NCBI GenBank assembly: GCA_938038445.1
Contig: CALHRZ010000025.1
Coordinates: 1 to 64,000 of the forward strand
DNA length: 64,000 nt
Reading direction: 5' to 3'
Origin: an uncultured bacterium
GTDB lineage: Bacteria > Verrucomicrobiota > Kiritimatiellia > CAIKKV01
Positions 29,734 through 38,492 of this stretch are shown here, piece by piece. Below the pieces are notes generated by a model. That model made no database searches. It was not told the origin of the DNA and saw only the letters and a program-made list of their open reading frames with translations. The position numbers and the translations under genes were made by a program. Each line of letters begins with the position of its first letter. Positions within the stretch are counted from its first letter, which is position 1.

Positions 29734-30992
29734 ACCTCCCCTCGGAATCCTCGTTCGAGTGGGGCAAGCACTCGGACAGAAACTAGAGAGCCGGGGGTGG
29801 GGGCGTTGGAGACGACGGCTTCGAGGTATTCGCCGCTCCAACCCCGGCCAGTCCCGTCGGATGAAACTTCTTCGATCAGGACGTGGACTTGCGAGCCGAG
29901 GCGTTGGGCAATAGCTTTGGCTTGTTTTCTTTTGGCGAGGGCATTGAGACGGCGGACGCGTGATTTTCGTTCGGCGGATGGGGTGCTTTCTTTCCGTGCA
30001 GCGGCCGATGTGCGAGGTCTTTCGCTATAAGGGAACGCGTGGATATTATGGACAGGAAGGGAGTCAAGGAGGGCGAGGGTTCGGGAGAACGAGGCTTCGT
30101 TTTCGCCGGGGAAGCCGGCGATGACATCCGTGCCTATGCCGAGGTTGGGAATCCGTGAACAGGCCGTTTCGACTGTTTTGCGGAACTGGGCGGTTGAATA
30201 ACGGCGTCCCATCGCATGAAGGATCGCATCGTCTCCGCTCTGAAGGGGGATATGGAGGTAGGGTGCGATACGGGGGGTTTCGGCCATGAGGGCGATTACG
30301 GCATCCTCGACTGTCGAAAGTTCCAGCGATCCGATCCGCAGGCGGGTTAGACCCTCGAGGCTGGCCAGATCGGCAAGCAGGTCGGGAAGACGGCGGGTAC
30401 CGTTGCGCCAGCAGCCGATGTTTATTCCTGTTACGGAAAGTTCTTTCGTCCCGGCTTCGAGCAGCCGGTGTGCTTCGTCGAGAATATCGGTGTAGGGGCG
30501 GCTGACCGCTGGACCTCTCAGTTGGGGAACGATGCAATAGGCGCAGCGGAAGTTACAGCCGTCCTGGATTTTGAGCCATGCTCGGACGGATGGAAAGCGG
30601 GGCGTGATATCGGTAGGGGGAGGATCGGGGGGGAGGGCTGGATATCCGAATGCGGCTTTTACGAGGGCAGGGAGGTCTTGTTTTTCCGCTTGGCCGGCCG
30701 TGAGGACGGAGGAGGGGAGGGAGTGGGGGGAACCGAAACGGCGGACGGCTTCCGCGGCGCAACCGGCGAGGATAACAAGGGGGGACGGGATACGGCGAAG
30801 AGCGGCTCGGGCGGCCTGACGGCTTTGCCGTTCCGCTTCACGGGTGACCGCGCACCCGTGGATGACGATGACATCGCAAGGTTCTTCCGGCAAAACGACG
30901 GTGAAGCCGGCGGCGATGAACTGAGCCATCAGCCGGGCTGTTTCGGCCTGATTGACCCGGCAGCCGAGCGTGATGAACGCAATTCGACGCAT
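29727..30992 (-). CDS. mtaB: tRNA t6A37 methylthiotransferase MtaB family radical SAM protein
   Basis: FITLGCRVNQAET; CNFRCAYCIVP (CxxxCxxC); start moved to Met at 30992. Confidence 0.92.
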   Translation of the reverse strand: MRRIAFITLGCRVNQAETARLMAQFIAAGFTVVLPEEPCDVIVIHGCAVTREAERQSRQAARAALRRIPSPLVILAGCAAEAVRRFGSPHSLPSSVLTAGQAEKQDLPALVKAAFGYPALPPDPPPTDITPRFPSVRAWLKIQDGCNFRCAYCIVPQLRGPAVSRPYTDILDEAHRLLEAGTKELSVTGINIGCWRNGTRRLPDLLADLASLEGLTRLRIGSLELSTVEDAVIALMAETPRIAPYLHIPLQSGDDAILHAMGRRYSTAQFRKTVETACSRIPNLGIGTDVIAGFPGENEASFSRTLALLDSLPVHNIHAFPYSERPRTSAAARKESTPSAERKSRVRRLNALAKRKQAKAIAQRLGSQVHVLIEEVSSDGTGRGWSGEYLEAVVSNAPTPGSLVSVRVLAPLERGFRGEVQ

Positions 30993-31009
30993 GAGCGACG
31001 GGCGACGAG

Positions 31010-32698
31010 TTACTGCGAACCTGCGTCGGGAGAAAGCAGGATGGCGCCGCGGGCGGCGTTGGAGACGAAATGGGCGTATCGGGCAAGCCATCCCTCGCGG
31101 ATTCGTGGAACAAAGGGTTTGCGTGCGGCGGCTCGAGCGGCAATCTCTTGGTCCGTCAGAAGGGCCTCGAGGCGGCGGCCGGGGATATCAATTCGGATGC
31201 GGTCTCCATCGCGGAGAAGCCCGATGAGGCCGCCTTCGGCGGCTTCAGGGGAAACGTGACCGATGCAAGCGCCGCGTGTACCACCGGAAAAGCGGCCGTC
31301 GGTGATGAGGGCAACCTTTTCGCCGAGCCCCTGCCCCATGATATAGGAGGTGGGGGCAAGCATCTCCTGCATTCCGGGTCCGCCGCGGGGTCCTTCGTAG
31401 CGAATGATCACCACGTCTCCGGCCTTGACGCGGCCGCCGAGGATACCGGCGCAGGCCTCTTCCTGCGAATTGAAGATGATGGCAGGGCCTTCAAAGCGGC
31501 GCATTGAGGGTGCGACGCCGGCGGTTTTGACAACGGCCCCTTCTTGGGCAAGGTTTCCGCGGAGGATGGCGAGACCGCCTTCCGGGGAGTAGGCGTTTTC
31601 GAGGGAGCGGATGACTTCCGGGTCGGCGACTTCGGCGCGGGACCAGCAAGCGCGGATTGTTTTGCCGGCGACCGTTGGGCAGTTGGCGTGCAGGAGGCCG
31701 CGGATGGCGCTGATTGTTTTCATGATTGCCATAATGCCGCCCGCGCGGTCCACGTCTTCCATGTGCCAAGTCGAGGAGGGCGAAACTTTACAGATATTGG
31801 GGCAGCGGCGCGAAATGTCGTCAATGCGGTCCAAGTCATAGCCGACGCCTGCCTCGTGTGCAATGGCCAGCGCGTGAAGGATTGTATTCGTGCTGCCGCC
31901 CATGGCCATATCCACGGCAAATGCGTTGTCGAGTGACTTTTCGGTAATAATTTCGCGGGGCAGGGGGCCACCTGTTTGGGCGAGGGCGACGATGCGCCGG
32001 CCGGCCTGTTTATAGAGTTTCAGACGCCGCGGGTCGTCGGCGAGGATTGTGCCGTTTCCTGGCAAGGCGATTCCGATGGCTTCGCAAAGGCAATTCATCG
32101 AGTTCGCTGTGAACATGCCCGAGCAGGAGCCTTTTCCTGGGCAGGCGCAGGCTTCGATTTCGGCGAGTCCGTTTTCGTCCAATTCCCCTTTTTTGACGCG
32201 GCCGACTCCTTCGAAGACGCTGATCAAATCGAGGGAACGTCCGTCAGGAGTACGGCCGGCGGCCATAGGGCCTCCGCTGACGAAGAGGGTTGGAATATTG
32301 ACGCGGAGGGCACCCATGAGCATCCCGGGGATGATTTTATCGCAGTTGGGGATGCAGACCAGGCCATCGAAAACGTGGGCTCGGACCATTGTTTCTACGG
32401 AGTCGGCAATAAGTTCGCGGCTTGGTAGGGAGTATTTCATGCCGCTGTGACCCATGGCGATGCCATCGCAGATTGCGATGACGTTAAATTCGAACGGAAT
32501 TCCACCGGCGGCACGGATGGCCTTTTTGACGATTTGGGAGACTTTGGCCAGATGAATATGGCCCGGAACGATTTCGCAATAGGAGTTGCAGACACCGATG
32601 AAAGGTTTTTTCAGGTCGTCGCTACGAACTCCGACTGCATGGAGGAGACTACGATGGGGGGCGCGTTCAAGTCCGGATTTGATCTGATCGCTGTTCAT
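31010..32698 (-). CDS. ilvD: Dihydroxy-acid dehydratase
   Basis: [37 protein letters not shown] ribosome-binding site before ATG 32698. Confidence 0.96.
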   Translation of the reverse strand: MNSDQIKSGLERAPHRSLLHAVGVRSDDLKKPFIGVCNSYCEIVPGHIHLAKVSQIVKKAIRAAGGIPFEFNVIAICDGIAMGHSGMKYSLPSRELIADSVETMVRAHVFDGLVCIPNCDKIIPGMLMGALRVNIPTLFVSGGPMAAGRTPDGRSLDLISVFEGVGRVKKGELDENGLAEIEACACPGKGSCSGMFTANSMNCLCEAIGIALPGNGTILADDPRRLKLYKQAGRRIVALAQTGGPLPREIITEKSLDNAFAVDMAMGGSTNTILHALAIAHEAGVGYDLDRIDDISRRCPNICKVSPSSTWHMEDVDRAGGIMAIMKTISAIRGLLHANCPTVAGKTIRACWSRAEVADPEVIRSLENAYSPEGGLAILRGNLAQEGAVVKTAGVAPSMRRFEGPAIIFNSQEEACAGILGGRVKAGDVVIIRYEGPRGGPGMQEMLAPTSYIMGQGLGEKVALITDGRFSGGTRGACIGHVSPEAAEGGLIGLLRDGDRIRIDIPGRRLEALLTDQEIAARAAARKPFVPRIREGWLARYAHFVSNAARGAILLSPDAGSQ

Positions 32699-32766
32699 GG
32701 CCTTCCTTGTAAGAACCAACGGGCTGAAGATATCTCAAATCGGTTGAGATTACAAGAGACGGGATT

Positions 32767-32873
32767 AAAAAAAGAGGGGTGAATGGGTTGTGCTAATATG
32801 ATCTAGGCCATGTAGGAGGGGTTGACCGATGATCATGTGCGTGTGGGCGATGAAAGCAACAACCCATCACCCC
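32767..32873 (-). terminator. Terminator-like long-range hairpin in the ilvD leader (candidate attenuator)
   Basis: On the minus strand GGGGTGATGGGTTGT (32873-32859) pairs with ACAACCCATTCACCCC (32791-32776), one bulge, followed by C-U-C-U7; about 67-nt loop. Confidence 0.55.
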
Positions 32874-32922
32874 AACAGGAGGGCCAACTTCAGATGTTAG
32901 AGAACTTGTTGCAAGTAATGGC

Positions 32923-32939
32923 AGCAAACTCCGTGCCAA
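32923..32939 (-). promoter_or_regulatory. Consensus sigma54 promoter TTGGCACG-GAGT-TTGCT
   Basis: Exact match to YTGGCACG-N4-TTGCW on the minus strand, GG-N10-GC spacing, reading toward ilvD. Confidence 0.7.
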
Positions 32940-33027
32940 AAAATTGCGGCGTGCCAAAAATCATGGTATTTCGAAGGTTTAATATGGGTTGAGGTTGTTT
33001 TAGATCTCGTGTGCAACTTATTTCTAA

Positions 33028-33040
33028 TGACAAAATGGCA
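33028..33040. promoter_or_regulatory. 13-bp dyad TGACA-AAA-TGGCA, candidate enhancer site A
   Basis: 21 bp (two helical turns) from site B; about 120 bp upstream of predicted ilvD sigma54 start. Confidence 0.55.
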
Positions 33041-33048
33041 TGAACAAG

Positions 33049-33061
33049 CGACAAAATGTCA
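33049..33061. promoter_or_regulatory. 13-bp dyad CGACA-AAA-TGTCA, candidate enhancer site B
   Basis: Shares AAGCGACAAAATG-CA with the site upstream of dnaK. Confidence 0.55.
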
Positions 33062-33383
33062 TGGTGGGTAGTTGTGAGATGTTTAACCCATAGACAGGGG
33101 GAGGGAAAGCAAAGGTTTTTTGGGGGCCGCCTAGATTGTTGTCTATTTTAGGAGCTTTCGGCAGGGAGTTGTTGGGTTTGATTCATGGTCATTTTGAAAT
33201 AAAAGGGGGATATTTTTCTTGCCAGTGGATCAATTGTTGCGTTAGCATATAGGGTCAATGGTTTCAGATTTTCCCTTCGGTAGGGGAAAAGGCTGGAACG
33301 GAAGCGAGTGCCGGCGGCTTTCCACGGGCGGCCGGCCAAAGCGGATTGCGGCGAGGAGACTGGCCGCCAGAAAGGAGTATGCC

Positions 33384-34382
33384 GTGGAAAAGACTGAACC
33401 TGTTGTTCGAACGGAGGAGGGTACGGCGTCGGAACCTCTTTCTACGGTTGCCGAAACCCTTGAACTGAAAGCGGAGATAACGCTTCGCGATCTTTTGGAC
33501 GCTGGGGTTCATTTTGGGCATCAGACGAAGCGCTGGAACCCTAAGATGCGTCCCTATATTTTCGACAAACGGAACGGCATTCATCTCATTGATTTGACGC
33601 AAACGCTGGTGCGTCTAAAGGCCGCGCAGGAATTTTTGGCACGCCGGGTTGGGGAAGGAAAGGCGGTTCTTTTTGTTGGGACAAAGAAACAGGCGCAGAC
33701 GACGGCGGCGGAAGTCGCCCGCCTTTGCGGTCAGTTTTACGTGACCAATCGTTGGCTGGGCGGCACCCTGACGAACAACCGTACAATCCGAAAGAGCGTC
33801 CAACGGATGCGGCAGATTGAGAAAATGGAACGGGATGGTCTGTTCGAACAGATGCCGAAGAAAGAGGTTGCCACGCTCCGCCGCGAGCTGGTGAAACTTC
33901 AGAAGAATCTTTGCGGCATTGCGGACATGGAGGAGATGCCGGGTGCGTTGGTGGTGATTGATGTCAAGCGGGAAGCCAATGCGGTCAAGGAAGCCAACAC
34001 CCTTGGAATTCCGGTTGTGGCGGTGGTTGACACGTGTTGTGATCCGGACCCTGTGGATTTGGTGATTCCGGGAAACGATGATGCCATTCGGGCTATCCGG
34101 GTGATACTTTCCGCTCTGGGGGCCGCTATTAAGCAAGCGCGGGAGGAGTTTGATCGGCGGGCGTCGGAGATTCGGAAAGAGGAGTCGGCCGAAGGAGCAA
34201 CGCGGGAGGTCGTGCCAGCTCCTGCTGCGACCGTTGGATCGGAAGAAGGTGGACGTCGCCGTCGGCCATCGGGTCGTGCAACGGGCCGGAATGGAGGTCG
34301 TTCGGCCGGTGGTCGCGCCCTGCGTCGAGAAGCCGGTTCGGCAGAGGGGGAGGCCGCCTCTTCTTCTACTCCGTCCGTGTAA
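33384..34382 (+). CDS. rpsB: 30S ribosomal protein S2 with extended C-terminal tail
   Basis: LLDAGVHFGHQTKRWNPKMRPYIF; GTG start at 33384 after AAAGGAG. Confidence 0.95.
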   Translation: MEKTEPVVRTEEGTASEPLSTVAETLELKAEITLRDLLDAGVHFGHQTKRWNPKMRPYIFDKRNGIHLIDLTQTLVRLKAAQEFLARRVGEGKAVLFVGTKKQAQTTAAEVARLCGQFYVTNRWLGGTLTNNRTIRKSVQRMRQIEKMERDGLFEQMPKKEVATLRRELVKLQKNLCGIADMEEMPGALVVIDVKREANAVKEANTLGIPVVAVVDTCCDPDPVDLVIPGNDDAIRAIRVILSALGAAIKQAREEFDRRASEIRKEESAEGATREVVPAPAATVGSEEGGRRRRPSGRATGRNGGRSAGGRALRREAGSAEGEAASSSTPSV

Positions 34383-34412
34383 GGGAGCATCAAAGAACAA
34401 GGAGAACAGCAG

Positions 34413-35249
34413 ATGGCGACGATTTCGGCCAAGATGGTGAGTGAACTGAGGGAAGCGACGGGCGTCGGCATGATGGAATGCAAGCGCGCGTTGGAGGAGG
34501 CGGGAGGGGACCGGGAGAAGGCGATTCGGCTTCTCCGCGAGCGGGGACTCGCGACGGCCCAGAAGAAGGCCGGCCGAGCCACGAACCAGGGAGCCATTGG
34601 CGCGGCCGTCACGGAGGATGGGAAGACGGCTGCCCTTGTGGAAATCAATTGCGAGACCGATTTTGTCGCGCGGAACGAGCAGTTCAAGGCCTTTGTTGTG
34701 GAGATGACCCGCCGTGCTTTGGAAACCGATGCGGCTTTGGCTGAGACAGCCCGGGATGCGTTGACGGCCATGATTCAGAAAACGGGCGAAAACATGCAGA
34801 TCCGCCGCAATCTTCGCCTTAAGGTTCAGGGAGAGGGGCGGTTGATTCATTACGTTCATCTGGGGGATAAGGAAGGGGTGTTGATTGAGTTAGGTTGCCA
34901 GAAACCCGAAACGGCGGCCCGGAAGGAGTTTTGGGAATTGGGGCGGGATCTTGCGATGCACGTATCGGCGATGGCGCCGCGCTGGCTTCAGCGTTCTGAC
35001 GTGCCGGAGGAAGTTCTTGTCTCGGAACGGGAAATTTACGCCAAGCAAGTGGCGGGGAAGCCGACGAATATTGCGGCCAAGATCGTGGAAGGCAAGATTC
35101 AGAAGTTCTTTTCCGAGGTTTGTTTCCTGGACCAGCCCTTCGTGAAGGAGCAGAAGATGACGGTTTCGCAGCTTCTTTTGGAACGGGGCCGTGCTTGGAA
35201 TGACACGGTGACCGTACGCCGTTATCTTCGTTGGGTGTTGGGGGAATAG
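34413..35249 (+). CDS. tsf: Elongation factor Ts
   Basis: VSELREATGVGMMECKRALEEAGGDREKAI; EINCETDFVARNEQF. Confidence 0.97.
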   Translation: MATISAKMVSELREATGVGMMECKRALEEAGGDREKAIRLLRERGLATAQKKAGRATNQGAIGAAVTEDGKTAALVEINCETDFVARNEQFKAFVVEMTRRALETDAALAETARDALTAMIQKTGENMQIRRNLRLKVQGEGRLIHYVHLGDKEGVLIELGCQKPETAARKEFWELGRDLAMHVSAMAPRWLQRSDVPEEVLVSEREIYAKQVAGKPTNIAAKIVEGKIQKFFSEVCFLDQPFVKEQKMTVSQLLLERGRAWNDTVTVRRYLRWVLGE

Positions 35250-35259
35250 CCGCGGCGGC

Positions 35260-37074
35260 GTGATGAAACCCTCCCTCATTTCCTTCGAGTACGTCGAGGA
35301 GGCTATTCGGTTAGCGGCGGGTCGGCGGGGGCCACGGCTGTGGAGACGGACGTCCGCGAGCGACCCATGGAAAGAGCGAGTGGAAGCCGATCCGGACTCC
35401 TTGTTTTTACGGGCGTGTATTCGGGAGGAAACGGAAGCGATTTGCGCAGCGCCCTTGCTGGAACGGATTGTCGAAGGGCGACGGCTTTTGGCGGTCTCGC
35501 GGCAATGTTTGTCGCGGATTGCGTTGCTCGATTTTGGCTGGCGGCTTCTTGGCGATCCGCGTTTTCCGCATCGTGCGGCGGAAGAAGTGCTCGCGGTCTG
35601 CCGTTTTTCCGATTGGAATCCTTCGCACTTTCTTGACACGGCGGAGATGAGCCTTGCCGTCGCCTGGGCCCTCGATGCGTTTGGGGAACTGTGGGATCCG
35701 GCGTTTCGCCGGAGGATCGAAAACTCATTGATCCGATTGGGTCTCGATGCGGGCGATGTTAATCCCGAGGCCTGGTGGATTCGCTCGAACAACAATTGGG
35801 GGCAGGTGTGCCATGCGGGGATGACGGCGGCGGCCTTGGTGCTTCTGGAGCGAGACCCTGCGAGGGCGGCGCGAGTGGTTCACCGAGCGGTGACGAACGT
35901 GCCGGCCTCCATGGCGGTCTATGCTCCCGACGGCGGTTATCCCGAGGGTCCTTCCTACTGGAGTTATGGGACGACATTCAACGTCCTTCTTATTCAGATG
36001 CTGGAAAACGTTTTGGGAACGGATTTCGGCCTTTCGGAACAAGAGGGATTTTCGAACACCGGCCTTTATATTCAAGCCATGCGAGGACCGACGGGGTTGT
36101 TTTTCAATTATGCGGATGGAAGTGAAGAGAACGGGTACTGTCCCTCTGTAGTGTATTGGTTTGCGGAACGTTTTGGAACACCGGTTGTTTCGTCGTGGGT
36201 GGAGATGACGCGGCGCCAGTGGCGTTCGGGGTCAGATCAGGCGACTGGGACGCGCAAGAAACGGCGAGACCGCTTTGGGTTGGAATTGCTATGGTTACCC
36301 CCTTTAAGGGGTGCCACTGCGGGTGTTGACTTGCCGCTTGACTGGCAGGATCGCGGCATTGTGCCGGTTGCGGTTTTTCGGAGCGGCTGGGACGATCCCG
36401 ACGCGTGGTTTGCGGGTCTGAAGGCGGGAAGTCCGGGACAAAATCATGGCCACATGGATGTGGGCGCATTTGTGCTGGATGCGATGGGTGTTCGTTGGGC
36501 GGTGGATCTCGGCGCGGACTGTTATCATCGAATCGAATCAAGGGGGCTTTTGCTCTGGGACCGGGCGCAGAATTCTGACCGTTGGCGTGTTTACCGGCTG
36601 AACAATTACAGCCACAACACCCTGACGATCGGGGGAGCGCTACAGCGGGTCGAGGGATATGCGCCGATCACAGGATTTTCTTCGGATCGGGAGAGTCCGT
36701 GGGCGGAGGCGGATTTGACGTCGGTATATGCTTCGCTCGCGACGCGGGTGATTCGCCGTCTGAGCTTGCGGGAACGGTGTTCGGCCGTGATCACCGACCG
36801 GGTGGAAGGAGTTCGGCCGGGAACGCAGGTGGAATGGGGAATGATGACGCGTGCGGATGTGGAGATATCGGGTTCCGTAGCATTTTTGCGGCAGAGCGGG
36901 CGTGTGATGCGGGTGGAAGCGATGGGGGAAGGCATGCGATGGGAGGTTCAGGAGGCGGATCCTCCCCCGGCAGAGCACGATTCGCCGAATCCGGGCGTTC
37001 GCCGGTTGCGGTTTTTCGTTCACGCACCGCCCTCCGGCGAGTTGGCGCTGGAAGTCCGATTTCAAGCCGGCTGA
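35260..37074 (+). CDS. Heparinase II/III family-like protein
   Basis: N-terminal alpha-toroid pattern (SNNNWGQVCHAGMTAAAL, DGGYPEGPSYWSYGT) and C-terminal GQNHGHMDVGAFVLDAMGVRWAVDLGAD. Confidence 0.8.
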   Translation: MMKPSLISFEYVEEAIRLAAGRRGPRLWRRTSASDPWKERVEADPDSLFLRACIREETEAICAAPLLERIVEGRRLLAVSRQCLSRIALLDFGWRLLGDPRFPHRAAEEVLAVCRFSDWNPSHFLDTAEMSLAVAWALDAFGELWDPAFRRRIENSLIRLGLDAGDVNPEAWWIRSNNNWGQVCHAGMTAAALVLLERDPARAARVVHRAVTNVPASMAVYAPDGGYPEGPSYWSYGTTFNVLLIQMLENVLGTDFGLSEQEGFSNTGLYIQAMRGPTGLFFNYADGSEENGYCPSVVYWFAERFGTPVVSSWVEMTRRQWRSGSDQATGTRKKRRDRFGLELLWLPPLRGATAGVDLPLDWQDRGIVPVAVFRSGWDDPDAWFAGLKAGSPGQNHGHMDVGAFVLDAMGVRWAVDLGADCYHRIESRGLLLWDRAQNSDRWRVYRLNNYSHNTLTIGGALQRVEGYAPITGFSSDRESPWAEADLTSVYASLATRVIRRLSLRERCSAVITDRVEGVRPGTQVEWGMMTRADVEISGSVAFLRQSGRVMRVEAMGEGMRWEVQEADPPPAEHDSPNPGVRRLRFFVHAPPSGELALEVRFQAG

Positions 37075-37082
37075 TCCGAGGC

Positions 37083-38285
37083 ATGTCGTTGATTGGTCGA
37101 ATCCAGTTGGATACGGTTCGAACGGGTTTTGATGGGGAAACCTGCTGGGTTCAATGTCGGGCCGGCACCATACCACCGAGCGGCGCGGGAGGGAATCTTC
37201 AACCGATTGTCGTGATGACGATGCAGAAGTTGCGGTTGACGGGTAGCGACGTGTTTTACGAGTTGAATGAAATGCGGACGGATGATTTGGGGGCGTCGTG
37301 GGTTGGACCGGTCGCCCATTCGGAGACCTTGGGGCGACGGCGGGAACCGGGCGGAATTGAAACGGTGATTTGCGATGCTACGCCCCGATGGCATTCGAAG
37401 AGCGGCCGGTTGCTTTCTACGGGGCATACGGCCTCTTACTTGGGAGATCGGCTGGCGCCGGCTCCGCGATTCCGGCAGACGGCCTACACGGTTTACGAAC
37501 CCGTGATGCGCACATGGACACCTTGGAGGACCCTCGAAATGCCGGATGAAGCGGACCGGTTTTTCAGTTGCGGCGCGGGGAGTGCCCAGCGGTTTGACTT
37601 GGAGAACGGGGATATCCTTCTTCCGATCTATTTCATGCCCCGCAGCGAAGCGTGCAAAAAAGATCACCGGTATCGAGCCGCTGTGGCTCGGTGTCGGTTC
37701 GACGGCACGCAACTCATCTATTTGGAGCACGGGACGGAATTGGAAGCGCCCGATCCGCGAGGTATGGGGGAACCATCGCTGACGCGGTTTCAGGGAAAAT
37801 TTTATTTGACCCTTCGTAATGATGTGCGGGGGTATGTCACAAGGGGTGAGGATGGGTTGCATTTCGAGCCGCCGCGTCCGTGGCGTTTTGACGACGGTTC
37901 CGAATTGGGCAACTACAACACGCAGCAACACTGGGTGGTGCATTCGGAGGCGTTGTTTTTGGTATACACCCGACGGGGGTTGAACAATGACCATGTGTTT
38001 CGACATCGCGCGCCGCTGTTGATCGCCGAGGTGGATCCCGATCGCTTATGTGTGATCCGTGCAACCGAGCGGGTTTTGGTCCCTGAGCGGGGAGCCCGGT
38101 TGGGCAATTTTGCGGTGACGGATGTGACGCCGGGCGAGACGTGGGTAACGGTCAGTGAATGGATGCAGACATGGGGACCGAACCCTTTCGATTACAGGGT
38201 GTGCCAACGCTATGGCAGCGACAATGCGATTTTTGCCGCTCGGATTTTTTGGGAGCGCCCCAATCGGGTTCACGGATATTCATAG
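37083..38285 (+). CDS. Sialidase/BNR-repeat-like protein
   Basis: Multiple beta-propeller-type segments (DDLGASWVGPVAHSE, SGRLLSTGHTASY, NGDILLPIYFMPRS, EPSLTRFQGKFYLTLRND); start at ATG 37083, not at the listed ORF start that overlaps the upstream gene. Confidence 0.65.
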   Translation: MSLIGRIQLDTVRTGFDGETCWVQCRAGTIPPSGAGGNLQPIVVMTMQKLRLTGSDVFYELNEMRTDDLGASWVGPVAHSETLGRRREPGGIETVICDATPRWHSKSGRLLSTGHTASYLGDRLAPAPRFRQTAYTVYEPVMRTWTPWRTLEMPDEADRFFSCGAGSAQRFDLENGDILLPIYFMPRSEACKKDHRYRAAVARCRFDGTQLIYLEHGTELEAPDPRGMGEPSLTRFQGKFYLTLRNDVRGYVTRGEDGLHFEPPRPWRFDDGSELGNYNTQQHWVVHSEALFLVYTRRGLNNDHVFRHRAPLLIAEVDPDRLCVIRATERVLVPERGARLGNFAVTDVTPGETWVTVSEWMQTWGPNPFDYRVCQRYGSDNAIFAARIFWERPNRVHGYS

Positions 38286-38492
38286 TTTGCGCGTCCGCAG
38301 CCGGGGGCGTGGCGGCGGTTTCTGATGGACGCGGCTTCGTCAAGCGGGAACAAGGGGGGATGACCGCGCGAGAGGTGAGAATGCCGTTTGGACTTATTCC
38401 GGATTCCGGTGGCGTTTGATTTTTTGATTGTCAGATGAACATGTCTGTTGCTATTAAAACCGTCAATTGCCTTTTGAAAGGAGGGTATCCTG

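Noticed and set aside
32894-32994. 32-codon plus-strand ORF (MLENLLQVMAANSVPK...) with AGGAGG upstream, in the ilvD/rpsB intergenic region
   Set aside because: Overlaps the predicted minus-strand sigma54 promoter; short and without recognisable features.
33226-33240. GG-N10-GC pattern TGGATCAATTGTTGC before rpsB
   Set aside because: -24 element deviates at three positions and rpsB is expected to use a sigma70 promoter (a TTGCCA-N18-TAGCAT candidate overlaps).
36133-36150. GGGTACTGTCCCT-like sequence resembling repeat-element ends
   Set aside because: Lies within a conserved-looking coding frame (ENGYCPSVVYW) and has no second copy noticed in the window.
36582-37082. Upstream extension of the BNR-like ORF
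   Set aside because: Lies in an alternative frame over the heparinase-like CDS, is Gly/Arg-rich and shadow-like; the true start is most likely ATG 37083.
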